Numbered from the stretch's first letter, positions 1 to 8,698 are shown. The stretch: 64,000 bases of DNA from Microbacterium sp. LWO14-1.2 (GCF_038397715.1 NZ_CP151633.1:2294001-2358000); one strand, 5' to 3'. Translations and numbers: made by a program. The notes: generated by a model not told the origin, from the sequence alone.

Positions 1-1
1 C

Positions 2-559
2 GTCGGGCTCTTCGACGGCGAGGGCGGGGAGGAGCGGATGGTCGGAGCGTCGATCGCGTTCTTCGGCGCCCCGGCTCGTCGTGCGATGCACTCGCACATC
101 ACGGCTCTCCTTCCCGAGTACCGCGGACGCGGGTGGGGTCGCGAGCTCAAGGAGCACCAGCGCCAGTGGGCGTTCTCCCGCGACGTCGGCCGCATCACGT
201 GGACGTACGACCCGCTCGTCGCCCGCAACGCGCACTTCTTCCTCTCGGTGCTCGGGGCCCGGGTCACCGGCTACTCGGTCAACCGCTACGGCATCTTCGG
301 CGGAGGGGACGCCGGAGACGAGAGCGACCGTCTCGACGTGGAGTGGGCGCTCGCCGACATCGCCAAGCCGCCGGCATCCGATCTCGTGGTCGAGACGCTC
401 GAGATCCCGACCGACATCGAGGCGATGCGGGAGTCCGATCCCGCCGCCGCGCACGAATGGCGCACGCGCCTGCGCGCGCAGATGGAGGGACTACTCGGGA
501 GCGGCCTGCGGATCGCCGGTTTCGACGTCGAGCGCGGGTACCTGTTCACGCGGGCATAA
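2..559 (+). CDS. GNAT-superfamily N-acetyltransferase (5' end outside window)
   Basis: The frame is open from base 2, so the true start lies upstream; an in-frame ATG at 38 is probably internal because the residues before it (VGLFDGEGG) already read like protein. The visible part contains a GNAT-like motif A (LLPEYRGRGWGRELKEHQRQWA), the acetyl-CoA pyrophosphate-binding loop, followed by a segment on neighbouring-residue contacts (YDPLVARNAHFFLSVLGA) typical of the COG3375 group of predicted acetyltransferases. The substrate cannot be told. It ends 77 bp before glyS in the same direction. The family call is by motif only. Confidence 0.7.
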   Translation, partial: VGLFDGEGGEERMVGASIAFFGAPARRAMHSHITALLPEYRGRGWGRELKEHQRQWAFSRDVGRITWTYDPLVARNAHFFLSVLGARVTGYSVNRYGIFGGGDAGDESDRLDVEWALADIAKPPASDLVVETLEIPTDIEAMRESDPAAAHEWRTRLRAQMEGLLGSGLRIAGFDVERGYLFTRA

Positions 560-570
560 TCCGGCGCGGA

Positions 571-576
571 TAAGAT
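571..576 (+). promoter_or_regulatory. glyS promoter -10 (TAAGAT)
   Basis: TAAGAT fits the actinobacterial TANNNT -10 pattern. It would give a leader of about 54 nt containing GGAG five bases before the GTG start of glyS. No T-box-like stem and specifier structure is apparent in so short a leader. Confidence 0.5.
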
Positions 577-636
577 TGACGTGCCCGGATTCCCGGGTTT
601 CTCCGCTTCCCGCCGCATCCGACCATTGGAGCCACC

Positions 637-2022
637 GTGGCCGAACAGTCCCGTCTCGACAAGGTCATCGCCCTTGCCCGCCACCGCGGGTTCGTCTTCC
701 AGGCGGGTGAGATCTACGGCGGCTCGCGGTCGGCGTGGGACTACGGGCCCCTCGGCACGGAGCTCAAGGAGAACATCCGCCGGCAGTGGTGGCAGACGTT
801 CGTGCGCGGCCGCGGCGACATGGTGGGCCTCGACTCCAGCATCATCCTGCCCAAGCGGGTGTGGGAGGCGTCCGGTCACGTCGCGACCTTCAGCGACCCG
901 CTCGTCGAGTGCCTGAGCTGCCACAAGCGGTTCCGCGCCGACAACCTCATCGAGGACTTCGAGGCACGCAAGGGCCGCAAGGCCGAGAACGGCCTCGCCG
1001 ACGTGCCGTGCCCGAACTGCGGCACCAAGGGCCAGTACACCGAGCCCAAGGACTTCTCCGGACTCGTGAAGACGTACCTCGGTGTCGTCGACGACGAGTC
1101 AGGCCTGTACTACCTGCGCCCGGAGACCGCGCAGGGCATCTTCGTGAACTTCTCGAACGTGCTCACCGCGAGCCGCAAGAAGCCGCCGTTCGGCATCGGG
1201 CAGGTCGGCAAGGCGTTCCGCAACGAGATCACGCCGGGCAACTTCATCTTCCGCACGCGCGAGTTCGAGCAGATGGAGATCGAGTTCTTCACTCCTCCGG
1301 CCGAGGCGCCGCAGTGGTTCGACCACTGGGTGGAGGCGTGCTGGAACTGGTTCATCGACCTCGGCATCGACCCCGAGAACATGCGCCAGTTCGACGTGCC
1401 GGAGGAGGACCGTGCGCACTACTCGGCCGGGACGATCGACGTCGAGTACCGCTTCGGCTTCCAGGGCAAGGAGTGGGGCGAGCTCATGGGCGTCGCCAAC
1501 CGCACCGACTACGACCTGTCGAGCCACAGCGAGGCGTCGGGCCAGAGCCTGACGTACTTCGACCAGGCGTCGGGCGAGCGCTACACCCCGTACGTGATCG
1601 AGCCGTCGTTCGGCCTGACCCGCGCCATGATGGCCTTCCTCGTCGACGCGTACGTCGAGGAGCAGGTGCCGAACGCCAAGGGCGGCACCGATGTGCGAAC
1701 GGTGCTCAAGCTCGACCCGCGCCTCGCCCCCGTCAAGGCGGCCGTGCTGCCGCTGAGCCGCAACGAGCGCCTGTCGCCGCTCGCGCGCGAGGTCGCCGAC
1801 ACACTGCGCGGCTCGTGGGCCGTCGACTTCGACGACGCCGGTGCCATCGGCCGTCGCTACCGCCGTCAGGACGAGATCGGCACGCCGTTCTGCGTCACGA
1901 TCGATTTCGATTCGCTCGACGACAGGGCCGTCACGGTGCGTGACCGCGACACCATGGCTCAGGAGCGCGTCGGCATCGACGAGCTGCACGACTACCTGGC
2001 TGCGCGCCTCAAGGGCGCCTGA
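637..2022 (+). CDS. glyS: Glycyl-tRNA synthetase (class II, dimeric type)
   Basis: Charges tRNA-Gly with glycine in the cytoplasm. The 461-residue protein is the alpha2-type bacterial/archaeal/eukaryotic GlyRS, not the alpha2beta2 glyQ/glyS enzyme. Visible features are the N-terminal AxxRGFVFQ segment with motif 1 region ([13 protein letters not shown]), a zinc-type Cys set (CLSC near residue 90 and CPNC about 37 residues later), motif 2 ([25 protein letters not shown]) and motif 3 ([14 protein letters not shown]), then a C-terminal anticodon-binding domain. The start is GTG with GGAG five bases upstream. The 3' end overlaps the convergent WYL regulator by 14 bp. Confidence 0.97.
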   Translation: MAEQSRLDKVIALARHRGFVFQAGEIYGGSRSAWDYGPLGTELKENIRRQWWQTFVRGRGDMVGLDSSIILPKRVWEASGHVATFSDPLVECLSCHKRFRADNLIEDFEARKGRKAENGLADVPCPNCGTKGQYTEPKDFSGLVKTYLGVVDDESGLYYLRPETAQGIFVNFSNVLTASRKKPPFGIGQVGKAFRNEITPGNFIFRTREFEQMEIEFFTPPAEAPQWFDHWVEACWNWFIDLGIDPENMRQFDVPEEDRAHYSAGTIDVEYRFGFQGKEWGELMGVANRTDYDLSSHSEASGQSLTYFDQASGERYTPYVIEPSFGLTRAMMAFLVDAYVEEQVPNAKGGTDVRTVLKLDPRLAPVKAAVLPLSRNERLSPLAREVADTLRGSWAVDFDDAGAIGRRYRRQDEIGTPFCVTIDFDSLDDRAVTVRDRDTMAQERVGIDELHDYLAARLKGA

Positions 2023-3004
2023 CCTCGGCGCGATGCGCGGCCGTCGCGGGGCTCCCGGCGACGGCCCGCGCATAGCGCTCCGACAGCACCTGCAGGCGGG
2101 GGACCAGCTCGGGCGGTGACTCGACGGTGAAGTCCATCATCAGCATCCCGATGTACGCCGCGACCGTGTCGAGGCTGTCCGCACCGGTGACGAGGATGCA
2201 GTGGCTCTCGTCGACCGGCTCGACGACGCCGACGGCGGCATGGATGCGGTCGAGCACCGCTTCCGCCGGTGCGTCGATCCGCAACCGGGCGTGCACGACC
2301 CATCCGCTCACGGCGATCGTCCGCATCGCGAAAGCGGTGTAGTCGCCGCCGGGCAGCGGCTGCGGTGTGAAGCGGCGCCGTGTCGGCATCCGCAGTTCCA
2401 TCCAGTCGACGCGGTAGGTCGCCCAGCTGCCGGCCTGCGGGTCGCGGCCGACGAGATACCAGCGCCGGTGCCACGTCAGCAGTCGGTAGGGCTCGACGAG
2501 CGTCGGCGAGCCCTCGTAGTCGAACCGCACCCACTCCTCGCCCCGGATGGCGGTGGCGATCGCCTGCAGTGCGGCGGCATCCACCTCAGGGTCGGGAGCG
2601 TCGGTGTCGTTGTTCTCCGGTGCGCGGTCGACGCTCGACCGGAGGGCGTCGACGGTCGGCCGCAGGTGCGAGGGGAGGACCTGTTCGAGCTTCGCGAGTG
2701 CCCGCGCGCCGGACTCGCTCACGCCGGCGATGCCGGCCGCGGCCCGGAGGCCGACGGTCACGGCGACCGCCTCCTCATCGTCGAGGAGGAGCGGCGGCAG
2801 CTTCCCGCCCGCGCCGAGGCGGTAGCCGCCGGTCGACCCCCGGGTGGCGTCGACGGGATAGCCGAGGTCGCGCAGCCGCTCGACGTCGTGCCGTACGGTG
2901 CGGGTCGAGACGCCCAGCCGCTCTGCCAACTCGGAGCCGGAGCGCTCCGGTCCGGTCTGGAGCAGCGACAGCATGGCCAGCAGACGTGCGGTCGGATCGG
3001 CCAT
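2009..3004 (-). CDS. WYL-domain transcriptional regulator (DeoR-like HTH)
   Basis: A 331-residue regulator: an N-terminal winged HTH (residues about 5-60, [20 protein letters not shown]), a middle linker and a C-terminal WYL domain ([29 protein letters not shown]), with a terminal WCX-like region. WYL regulators sense small ligands or nucleic acid and often control a divergent neighbour. The ATG at 3004 was chosen because GGAGG lies five bases before it; earlier starts at 3007, 3031 and TTG 3046 are possible, the last running through the palindrome at 3030-3052. Divergent from the epoxide hydrolase, its likely target. Overlaps glyS tail-to-tail by 14 bp. Confidence 0.9.
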   Translation of the reverse strand: MADPTARLLAMLSLLQTGPERSGSELAERLGVSTRTVRHDVERLRDLGYPVDATRGSTGGYRLGAGGKLPPLLLDDEEAVAVTVGLRAAAGIAGVSESGARALAKLEQVLPSHLRPTVDALRSSVDRAPENNDTDAPDPEVDAAALQAIATAIRGEEWVRFDYEGSPTLVEPYRLLTWHRRWYLVGRDPQAGSWATYRVDWMELRMPTRRRFTPQPLPGGDYTAFAMRTIAVSGWVVHARLRIDAPAEAVLDRIHAAVGVVEPVDESHCILVTGADSLDTVAAYIGMLMMDFTVESPPELVPRLQVLSERYARAVAGSPATAAHRAEVRRP

Positions 3005-3029
3005 CATCGCCTCCGAGAATCGGTTCGTC

Positions 3030-3052
3030 ATTAGGAATGGATTCAACCTAAT
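3030..3052. promoter_or_regulatory. Nested inverted repeat, candidate operator of the WYL regulator
   Basis: ATTAGG (3030-3035) and CCTAAT (3047-3052) form a 6-bp inverted repeat with an 11-bp spacer, and GAATGGATTC (3035-3044) is a second palindrome nested inside it. The element lies between the divergent WYL regulator and epoxide hydrolase genes, 26 bp upstream of one start and 20 bp upstream of the other, where an autoregulatory operator would be expected. Binding is inferred. Confidence 0.5.
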
Positions 3053-3071
3053 GGCTTCCTACCGTGGACAC

Positions 3072-4220
3072 ATGGACAACACGACACTCACGTTCCGCCC
3101 CTTCACCGTCTCGGTCTCCGACACCGCGGTCGCCGATCTGCAGGATCGCCTCGCCCGCACCCGCCTTCCCCAGTCGTCGCCCACGGACGACTGGGATGCC
3201 GGCACCCCCAACTCGTACCTGCGTGAGGCGATCGCAGCGTGGCGCGACTTCGACTGGGCCGCGGCGGAGCGGCGGATCAACGACGTCCCCCACTTCACGA
3301 CCGAGATCGACGGGCAGACCATCCATTTCATCCACGTGCGCTCTCCGCATGACGGTGCGACGCCGATCCTCCTCGCGCACACCTACCCGGGGTCCGCCGT
3401 CGACTACCTCGACCTCATCGACGAGCTCGTCGACCCGGTCGCGCACGGCGGTCGTGCTGAGGACGCCTTCGACGTCGTCATCCCCGACGCGCCCGGCTAC
3501 GGCTTCTCGCAGCCGCTCGCGTCGCCAGGCTGGACGACCGCGAGGGTCGCCGCCGCCTACGACCGTCTGATGCGGGGACTCGGTTACGAGTCGTACGGCA
3601 TCCACGGCTCCGACAACGGAGCGATGGTCGCGCGCGAACTCGGTCTGCGGAATCCGGACGGGTTCCTCGGTCTGCACGTGCTGCAGCTGTTCTCGTTCCC
3701 GTCGGGCGACCCGACGGAGTTCGAGAAGCTGGAGCCGCAGGACTACGCCGCCCTTGAGCACATGCAGTGGTTCCAGTCGGTCGGCGGCTACAACGCCATG
3801 AACGCCTCGCGTCCGCAGACGGTGTCGGTGGGGCTGAGCGATTCCCCGGCCGGGCTGCTCGCCTACAGCGAGCTGTTCACCTCCTTCGGCAACGGGACTT
3901 CGCTCGTGCCGCTCGAGAAGATCCTGCTCGAGGTGAGCGTCACCTGGTTCGCGAACGCGGCGTCGGGCATGAGCCACAGCTACCTCGAGAACGCCAGGGC
4001 GGATGCCGCTGCCGAAGGCGCTGCGCCGAAGGTCAACGCGGCGCCGACCGGAGTCGCTGTGTTCGCCGACGACTTCCAGACCATCCGGGTGTTCGCCGAG
4101 CGCGACAACTCGAACATCGTGCACTGGAGCCGGTTCGACGAGGGCGGGCACTACGCCGCGCTCGAACGGCCGGCGGTGCTCGCCGCCGACATCCGCAGCT
4201 TCTTCGCCGGGCTCCGCTGA
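3072..4220 (+). CDS. Epoxide hydrolase, microsomal-type with EHN domain
   Basis: An alpha/beta-hydrolase of 382 residues predicted to open epoxides to diols. It has the N-terminal epoxide hydrolase (EHN) domain (residues about 5-110, with FRPFTVSVSDTAVADLQDRL), an oxyanion-hole motif HTYPG (103-107, in place of the usual HGWPG), the nucleophile Asp181 in the motif GSDNGA and the base His360 in GGHYAALE. The ATG at 3072 gives the canonical EHN start; an alternative ATG at 3051 would overlap the palindrome. Divergent to the WYL regulator. Natural substrate unknown; xenobiotic or lipid epoxides are typical for the family. Confidence 0.88.
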   Translation: MDNTTLTFRPFTVSVSDTAVADLQDRLARTRLPQSSPTDDWDAGTPNSYLREAIAAWRDFDWAAAERRINDVPHFTTEIDGQTIHFIHVRSPHDGATPILLAHTYPGSAVDYLDLIDELVDPVAHGGRAEDAFDVVIPDAPGYGFSQPLASPGWTTARVAAAYDRLMRGLGYESYGIHGSDNGAMVARELGLRNPDGFLGLHVLQLFSFPSGDPTEFEKLEPQDYAALEHMQWFQSVGGYNAMNASRPQTVSVGLSDSPAGLLAYSELFTSFGNGTSLVPLEKILLEVSVTWFANAASGMSHSYLENARADAAAEGAAPKVNAAPTGVAVFADDFQTIRVFAERDNSNIVHWSRFDEGGHYAALERPAVLAADIRSFFAGLR

Positions 4221-4268
4221 CCGGACGCCGACGCCGGCTCCCCCGTATCCGCGGATGCGGGGGAGCCC

Positions 4269-4274
4269 TATGCT
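4269..4274 (+). promoter_or_regulatory. Leaderless-type -10 (TATGCT) for the 4281 gene
   Basis: TATGCT ends six bases before the ATG at 4281 with no Shine-Dalgarno, the arrangement expected of a leaderless transcript. Confidence 0.55.
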
Positions 4275-4280
4275 GACCCC

Positions 4281-4763
4281 ATGATCGAGGAGTGGAGCGA
4301 GTTCCACGTCGCGATGGCCGGCGCTACCGCGGCCCTCGCCGGCCTCGTCATCGTGGCCGCCAGCGTGAACATCGCCGAGATCGTCAAGTCGCGCACCCTG
4401 ACGGCTCGACTGCTCGCGGGGATCGCGGCGCTTCTCCTCGCCCTCACGGTCTGCGCTCTCGGTCTCGTGCCGCATATCGACGACATCTGGTTCGGGGCGC
4501 TGACGATCGTCGCGACTCTGCTCGCCGCGGTGTTCCAGGTCGACGTCACGCGGTTGATCGCCCGCGACCGGAGTCCGGCCGACCGGGCCAAGCCGCTCAA
4601 GTACCTGATCGGCTTCCTGCCGATAGCGGCGTACCTCGCGGCCGGAACGGCGGTGGTGCTGCAGCATCCGTCCGGGATGTACCTCGCCGCAGCCGGCTGT
4701 GTCCTGGCCGTGGTGTCGGCGATCGTCGTGTCGTGGGTGGCCCTGGTCGAGGTGCTGCGGTGA
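4281..4763 (+). CDS. Small polytopic membrane protein of unknown function
   Basis: 160 residues with about five hydrophobic segments (around residues 10-30, 42-62, 72-92, 110-130 and 135-157). The loop between the third and fourth segments is charged (ARDRSPADRAK). No family recognised. It stands alone between the epoxide hydrolase and a convergent DUF1801 gene, 40 bp away, with its own leaderless-type promoter. Nothing in the sequence points to a substrate or partner. Confidence 0.75.
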   Translation: MIEEWSEFHVAMAGATAALAGLVIVAASVNIAEIVKSRTLTARLLAGIAALLLALTVCALGLVPHIDDIWFGALTIVATLLAAVFQVDVTRLIARDRSPADRAKPLKYLIGFLPIAAYLAAGTAVVLQHPSGMYLAAAGCVLAVVSAIVVSWVALVEVLR

Positions 4764-4802
4764 GGCAGACCTCCCCGGTCGTGTGCGGGCGTTCCTCTCG
4801 GG

Positions 4803-5228
4803 TCACCCGGTGACTGTGATCTGCGCCTCCGGCGAGCCGCCCGCTTCCATCCATGCCAGGGAGCGTTCGAGGATGCCGCGCAGCATGTCGAGGTCGATCG
4901 CGTCGAGATCCTTGATGTATAGACAGCTCGCGCCGGTCGTGTGCGGACCGAGCGCGCTCAGCGCTTCCGCATGTGCCTCGGCGCCATCGAACAGATAGAT
5001 CGTCGTCGCAGCCGTCCTCGGCGCGAAGCCGAGGAGTGCGCTGTCGCCCTCCGTCCCTGTGGGGTATCGGTAGTGGCAGGATCCGAAGCCGATGACGGTG
5101 CCCCAGGTCTGCGGGTCTCGACCGGAGATCTCCTGCATGAGGGCGGTGAGCGTCTCGGCATCCCGTCGCCGGATCGCCGGCTTCGCTCGCGCGATCAATC
5201 CGGCGACGTCGTCACCCGTGGGTTTCAC
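4803..5228 (-). CDS. DUF1801-family protein
   Basis: 141 residues with the DUF1801 (YdhG-like) pattern: an N-terminal helix, a GFGSCHYRYPTG(T) strand-turn, a strand with TTIYLF, and a late CLYIKDLDAIDLDMLRGILERSL region. The fold resembles frataxin-like/AraC-effector domains; the cell role is unknown. The start is GTG, overlapping the stop of the upstream HhH-GPD repair gene by four bases (GTGA), so the two are translationally coupled. Confidence 0.85.
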   Translation of the reverse strand: MKPTGDDVAGLIARAKPAIRRRDAETLTALMQEISGRDPQTWGTVIGFGSCHYRYPTGTEGDSALLGFAPRTAATTIYLFDGAEAHAEALSALGPHTTGASCLYIKDLDAIDLDMLRGILERSLAWMEAGGSPEAQITVTG

Positions 5229-5800
5229 TCCTTGGCCGCCTTGGCGGCGGCCTTCATCGCCTTCTTGTGCTCGCGCACCTTCGTCAGCGACTCGGGCGAG
5301 ACGATGTCGGCGACGCTGCGGAACGAACCGTCCTCCCCGTACGCGCCGGCGGCTTCGCGCCAGCCCGCGCCGGTGAAGCCGTACTGCTTCCCGAGGAGAG
5401 CGAGGAAGATCTTGGCCTTCTGCTCGCCGAAACCCGGAAGCGCCTTGAGGCGCCGCAGGACCTCTGCTCCGTCAGGATCCCCGTGCGTCCACAGGCCGGC
5501 TGCATCGCCGCCCCAGTTGTCGACGATGTCCTGACAGAGGGTCTGCACACGCGCGGCCATCGAACCGGGGAACCGATGCACCGCAGGACTCGTCCTGAAG
5601 GCTTCGAGGAACTCGTCGGGATCCATGCGCGCGATCGAGGCGGCGTCCGCAGCGCCGGTGCGCTGCTCGATCTTCAGCGGGCCGGCGAAAGCTGTCTCCA
5701 TCGGCACCTGCTGGTCGAGCAGCATCCCGACGAGCAGAGCGAGGGGGTTGTCGGTGAGGAGAGCGTCGGCGGCGGTGTCTCCGGTGATGTGAAGGGCCAT
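5225..5800 (-). CDS. HhH-GPD-type base excision repair protein
   Basis: 191 residues resembling the actinobacterial HhH-GPD family (TIGR03252 type). It has LLVGMLLDQQVPMETAFAGP near the N-terminus and a helix-hairpin-helix with glycine-rich turn around residues 118-136 (LKALPGFGEQKAKIFLALL). The C-terminus is Lys/Ala-rich, suiting DNA contact. A DNA glycosylase role is predicted from family membership; catalytic activity and lesion are not known. First gene of a two-gene unit with the DUF1801 gene. A CACACT hexamer six bases before the ATG suggests a leaderless mRNA. Confidence 0.85.
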   Translation of the reverse strand: MALHITGDTAADALLTDNPLALLVGMLLDQQVPMETAFAGPLKIEQRTGAADAASIARMDPDEFLEAFRTSPAVHRFPGSMAARVQTLCQDIVDNWGGDAAGLWTHGDPDGAEVLRRLKALPGFGEQKAKIFLALLGKQYGFTGAGWREAAGAYGEDGSFRSVADIVSPESLTKVREHKKAMKAAAKAAKE

Positions 5801-5806
5801 GCCTCC

Positions 5807-5812
5807 AGTGTG
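5807..5812 (-). promoter_or_regulatory. Leaderless-type -10 (CACACT) for the HhH-GPD gene
   Basis: CACACT on the minus strand ends six bases before the ATG at 5800. GGAGG lies only one base from the start, too close to act as a ribosome binding site. Confidence 0.4.
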
Positions 5813-5845
5813 GCAGGGTGATCCGGAGCTCGCCGAGTCGGTCGC

Positions 5846-6145
5846 TCAGAGTCGCTGCAGTCGGGGGAGGGGCCCTTCGAGGCGAGCGATCGCCACCTTC
5901 ACCTGGGAGAGTTCCTCCTCGATGCGCACGAACCTGTCGTCGAACTTCTCCTCGAGGTGCACGAACCGCGCGTCGATCTTTTCGAACCGTTCGTCGATCT
6001 TCTCGAACCGTTCCTCGATGCGTTCGAAACGGCCTTCCAGAGAGGCCGTCTGTCGTGCGAGCATCCGGTGCAGGCCGCCGAGCACGGTTGTGCAGAACGC
6101 GGCGAGGGAGACGATGATCCCGATCAGATCCGGCGACACGAGCAT
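5846..6145 (-). CDS. Small membrane-anchored heptad-repeat coiled-coil protein
   Basis: 99 residues. An N-terminal hydrophobic segment (residues about 5-25, PDLIGIIVSLAAFCTTVLGG) is followed by an almost continuous coiled coil built from seven-residue units (FERIEER, FEKIDER, FEKIDAR, FVHLEEK). The units are encoded by 21-bp tandem DNA repeats. No family with known function recognised. It could oligomerise at the membrane; that is inference. It has a CAGACT leaderless-type promoter and lies alone between two minus-strand units. Confidence 0.75.
   Translation of the reverse strand: MLVSPDLIGIIVSLAAFCTTVLGGLHRMLARQTASLEGRFERIEERFEKIDERFEKIDARFVHLEEKFDDRFVRIEEELSQVKVAIARLEGPLPRLQRL
5941..6024 (-). 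repeat. In-frame 21-bp tandem repeats encoding coiled-coil heptads
   Basis: Four successive 21-bp units (5941-5961, 5962-5982, 5983-6003, 6004-6024), each beginning CGAAC on the plus strand; the middle two are closest in sequence. Each encodes one or more heptads. A decayed fifth unit follows at 6025. Confidence 0.8.
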
Positions 6146-6151
6146 CCTCCC

Positions 6152-6157
6152 AGTCTG
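6152..6157 (-). promoter_or_regulatory. Leaderless-type -10 (CAGACT) for the coiled-coil gene
   Basis: CAGACT ends six bases before the ATG at 6145 on the minus strand. Confidence 0.4.
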
Positions 6158-6286
6158 CGCGGATCGACCGCGCTTGTCAGGGGAACGACGATATGAAGCA
6201 TCCGGGTGGCGAGAGACCGGAAACGGTCCGCGAACGCGCTGGCTGTGGAGAATCCGCGACAGCGGAGTCTGTGCAGAGGAGGTCAG

Positions 6287-7594
6287 TCAGGCCGTTGCGA
6301 CGTCGTCGTCCATCGACGAGTGGGCCGGCTGCACCGGCTCGATGCCGTACAGCGTCGTGAGCGCGGCGGCGAACTCGTCGGCCCGACCGGAGGCCGCGAG
6401 CTCGTGCGCGCGAGCCGTCGGGGTGTGCAGCAGCACTCCGGTGAGATGCCGCAGAGCCTGCTCGACCCTGCCGTCCTCATCGCCGCGTGCGCGGGCGCGC
6501 TCGATCTCCGAGTCCAGGAGCGAGAAGATGTGCGATCGCAGGGCGATGACCGACGGCGTCACGCTCTGCCGACTCCCGACGACGTGGAAGGTGTCGGCGG
6601 CTTCGCGCACGACGGTGCGCGCGGCATCCGTCGCCTGGAGCTCTTCCAGCGGTGCGTGCAGGCTGATGGTCTCGAGGTCGAGCAGCGCGACACCCTCGAG
6701 GGAGGCGACGGCGGGGTCGACGTTGCGCGGCATGCCGAGGTCGATCACGAGCTGGCTGTGCGCGCCGACGGGGCATCCGAGGGACGCTGCACCGGTCGGC
6801 GCCTGCAGGTGCGCGGGGGTGAGCACGGGCTCGGTCGCGGTCGTGCAGGTGATGAGCAGGCTCGAGTGCGCGGCGGTGCGCGCGTAGTCGGCCGCGGGGA
6901 CGGGGCGGATGCCGTGCTTCGCGGCGAACTTCTCCGCGCGGCCGGAGGGCGAGTAGACGGAGATGTCGACGGCGCCGCGCTCGCGCAGCGTGGCGAGGGT
7001 CACGGCCGCGTAGGCGCCGGTTCCGACGAGCAGCACGCGCTCGGCCGACCAGTCGGCGATACGGCTGTCGGCCAGTTCGAGAGCAAGGCGCACGAGCGAT
7101 CGGCCGGCGCGGCCCAGCGCGGTGACGTTCTTGACCTTGCGCTGCGCCTGGCTCGCGCGCTGGAAGAGGCGCTCGAGCTCGGGGGAGGTGGTGCCCTCCT
7201 TGCGAGCGGCCTTGAGTGCGCGGCGCACCTGGCCGGCGATCTCACCCTCGCCCGACACGACCGATTCGAGGCCGGAGGCGACGGAGAAGAGGTGCTCGGC
7301 CACGCGGCGACCGGAGTGCACCTCGTAAGCGCCGTCGAGTTCGGCGGTGCTGATGCCGGTGGCGGATTCGACCGCTTCGAGTACGGCCTCGACGCCGATG
7401 GCGCCCGCAGCGGTGACGGGCTCATCCATCTCCACGTACGCCTCGAACCGGTTGCACGTCGCGAGGACGACCGCACCCTGCACGCACGACGCAGTGTCCA
7501 CCACGGTGGAGGCGACGTCGTCGGGGGTGCGGCTCAGGCGTTCGAGCAGTTCGAAGGAGGCGGTCTTGTGACTCGCCGTGACACACAGCAGCAC
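6287..7594 (-). CDS. hemA: Glutamyl-tRNA reductase
   Basis: First committed step of C5-type tetrapyrrole synthesis: reduces glutamyl-tRNA with NADPH to glutamate-1-semialdehyde, which HemL (15193-16521) then converts to 5-aminolevulinate. The 435-residue protein has the catalytic Cys47 in ATCNRFE, the substrate-binding SGEGEIAGQVRRA segment, an NADPH-binding Rossmann domain (VLLVGTGAYAAVTLATL) and a C-terminal helical dimerisation domain. Start is GTG, with TAGACT six bases upstream, so the mRNA is probably leaderless. Divergent from hemE, placing control of the first enzyme apart from the rest of the pathway. Confidence 0.96.
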   Translation of the reverse strand: MLLCVTASHKTASFELLERLSRTPDDVASTVVDTASCVQGAVVLATCNRFEAYVEMDEPVTAAGAIGVEAVLEAVESATGISTAELDGAYEVHSGRRVAEHLFSVASGLESVVSGEGEIAGQVRRALKAARKEGTTSPELERLFQRASQAQRKVKNVTALGRAGRSLVRLALELADSRIADWSAERVLLVGTGAYAAVTLATLRERGAVDISVYSPSGRAEKFAAKHGIRPVPAADYARTAAHSSLLITCTTATEPVLTPAHLQAPTGAASLGCPVGAHSQLVIDLGMPRNVDPAVASLEGVALLDLETISLHAPLEELQATDAARTVVREAADTFHVVGSRQSVTPSVIALRSHIFSLLDSEIERARARGDEDGRVEQALRHLTGVLLHTPTARAHELAASGRADEFAAALTTLYGIEPVQPAHSSMDDDVATA

Positions 7595-7600
7595 CCGACA

Positions 7601-7606
7601 AGTCTA
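7601..7606 (-). promoter_or_regulatory. Leaderless-type -10 (TAGACT) for hemA
   Basis: TAGACT on the minus strand ends six bases before the GTG of hemA at 7594; no Shine-Dalgarno is visible. The 62-bp hemA-hemE gap holds both divergent promoters. Confidence 0.6.
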
Positions 7607-7644
7607 CCCCTCCTCGCGCACAGGTCGGCCTCCGTGAGGGATGG

Positions 7645-7650
7645 GAGGAT
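7645..7650 (+). promoter_or_regulatory. Possible leaderless -10 (GAGGAT) for hemE
   Basis: GAGGAT ends six bases before the hemE ATG, as in other leaderless promoters here. The overlapping GGGAGG could equally be a Shine-Dalgarno eight bases from the start, so the reading is ambiguous. Confidence 0.35.
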
Positions 7651-7656
7651 GGACGC

Positions 7657-8679
7657 ATGGCCCTCTCCGACGCTCCGCTGGTGCGCGCCCTCACCGGCCC
7701 CCGCCCCGATCGCACCCCTGTCTGGTTCATGCGGCAGGCGGGCCGATCGCTTCCCGAGTACCGCGAGCTGCGGGTGGGGACGCGGATGCTCGACGCGTGC
7801 CTCACTCCCGAGCTCGCCGCCGAGATCACGCTGCAGCCCGTGCGCAGGCACGGCGTCGACGCGGCCGTGTTCTTCAGCGACATCGTCATCCCGCTGCGCC
7901 TCGCCGGTGTGGATGTCGAGATCGAGCCGGGACGCGGTCCGGTCTTCGCGAACCCCGTGCGCACGGTCGAGGACGTCGATCGCATCACGGCCATCGACCC
8001 GGCATCCCTCGACGGCGAGGCCGTCGCCGAGGCGGTCCGCATCGTCACGGCCGAGCTCGGCGAGACGCCGCTGATCGGATTCGCGGGGGCTCCCTTCACC
8101 CTCGCCGCCTACCTCGTCGAGGGCGGTCCGTCGAAGGAGCACCTGCGCGCCAGGGCGATGATGCACGCCGATCCCGACGCCTGGAACCGCCTCGCGGGCT
8201 GGCTGGCCCGGGTCTCCCGCCGGTTCCTCGAGATCCAGCGCGACGCGGGGGCATCCGTCGTCCAGCTCTTCGATTCGTGGGCCGGCTCATTGAGCCGCGC
8301 GGACTACCTCGCCTTCGTGGCCCCGCACTCGCGCACGGCGCTGGAGGGCATCGGCATCCCGACCATCCACTTCGGGGTCGGCACCGGACCGTTCCTCGCG
8401 GACATGCGCCTCGACGGGATCGCCGACGGCGTCGGCGTGGACTGGCGGATGCCGCTCGACGAAGCGGCGGCGCTCGTCGGGCCCGAGACCTCGCTGCAGG
8501 GAAACATCGACCCGGCGCTGCTCTCGGCGCCGTGGCCGGTGCTCGAGGGGCACGTTCGCGATGTCGTCGAGCGCGGTCGTGCGGCGCGCGGTCACATCCT
8601 CAATCTCGGACACGGCGTCCCGCCCGAGACCGACCCCGATCAGCTCACCCGCATCGTGGAGCTCGTCCACTCCCTCTGA
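7657..8679 (+). CDS. hemE: Uroporphyrinogen-III decarboxylase
   Basis: Decarboxylates the four acetate side chains of uroporphyrinogen III to coproporphyrinogen III, the branch-point substrate of the coproporphyrin-dependent heme route. The 340-residue protein is full length and carries the signature near the N-terminus (WFMRQAGRSLPEYRE, residues about 23-37), the FFSDI segment with its substrate-binding Asp, and the C-terminal GHGV motif (LNLGHGVPPETDP). hemY follows 81 bp downstream in the same direction; a small hairpin after the stop may separate their transcripts. Confidence 0.97.
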   Translation: MALSDAPLVRALTGPRPDRTPVWFMRQAGRSLPEYRELRVGTRMLDACLTPELAAEITLQPVRRHGVDAAVFFSDIVIPLRLAGVDVEIEPGRGPVFANPVRTVEDVDRITAIDPASLDGEAVAEAVRIVTAELGETPLIGFAGAPFTLAAYLVEGGPSKEHLRARAMMHADPDAWNRLAGWLARVSRRFLEIQRDAGASVVQLFDSWAGSLSRADYLAFVAPHSRTALEGIGIPTIHFGVGTGPFLADMRLDGIADGVGVDWRMPLDEAAALVGPETSLQGNIDPALLSAPWPVLEGHVRDVVERGRAARGHILNLGHGVPPETDPDQLTRIVELVHSL

Positions 8680-8684
8680 GGCCG

Positions 8685-8698
8685 CGCCGCTCGCGGCG
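8685..8698 (+). terminator. Weak hairpin after hemE
   Basis: CGCCGC and GCGGCG face each other across two bases starting five bases after the hemE stop (effective stem about 5 bp). There is no T-run. It may be an attenuator rather than a terminator because hemY follows in the same direction. Confidence 0.3.

Noticed and set aside
560..636. T-box riboswitch before glyS
   Set aside because: The leader is only about 54 nt, with no stem I, specifier or T-box sequence.
3048..4667. A 539-residue open frame antisense to the epoxide hydrolase gene
   Set aside because: Covered by a hydrolase with full catalytic motifs on the other strand; no motif or ribosome binding site on this one.
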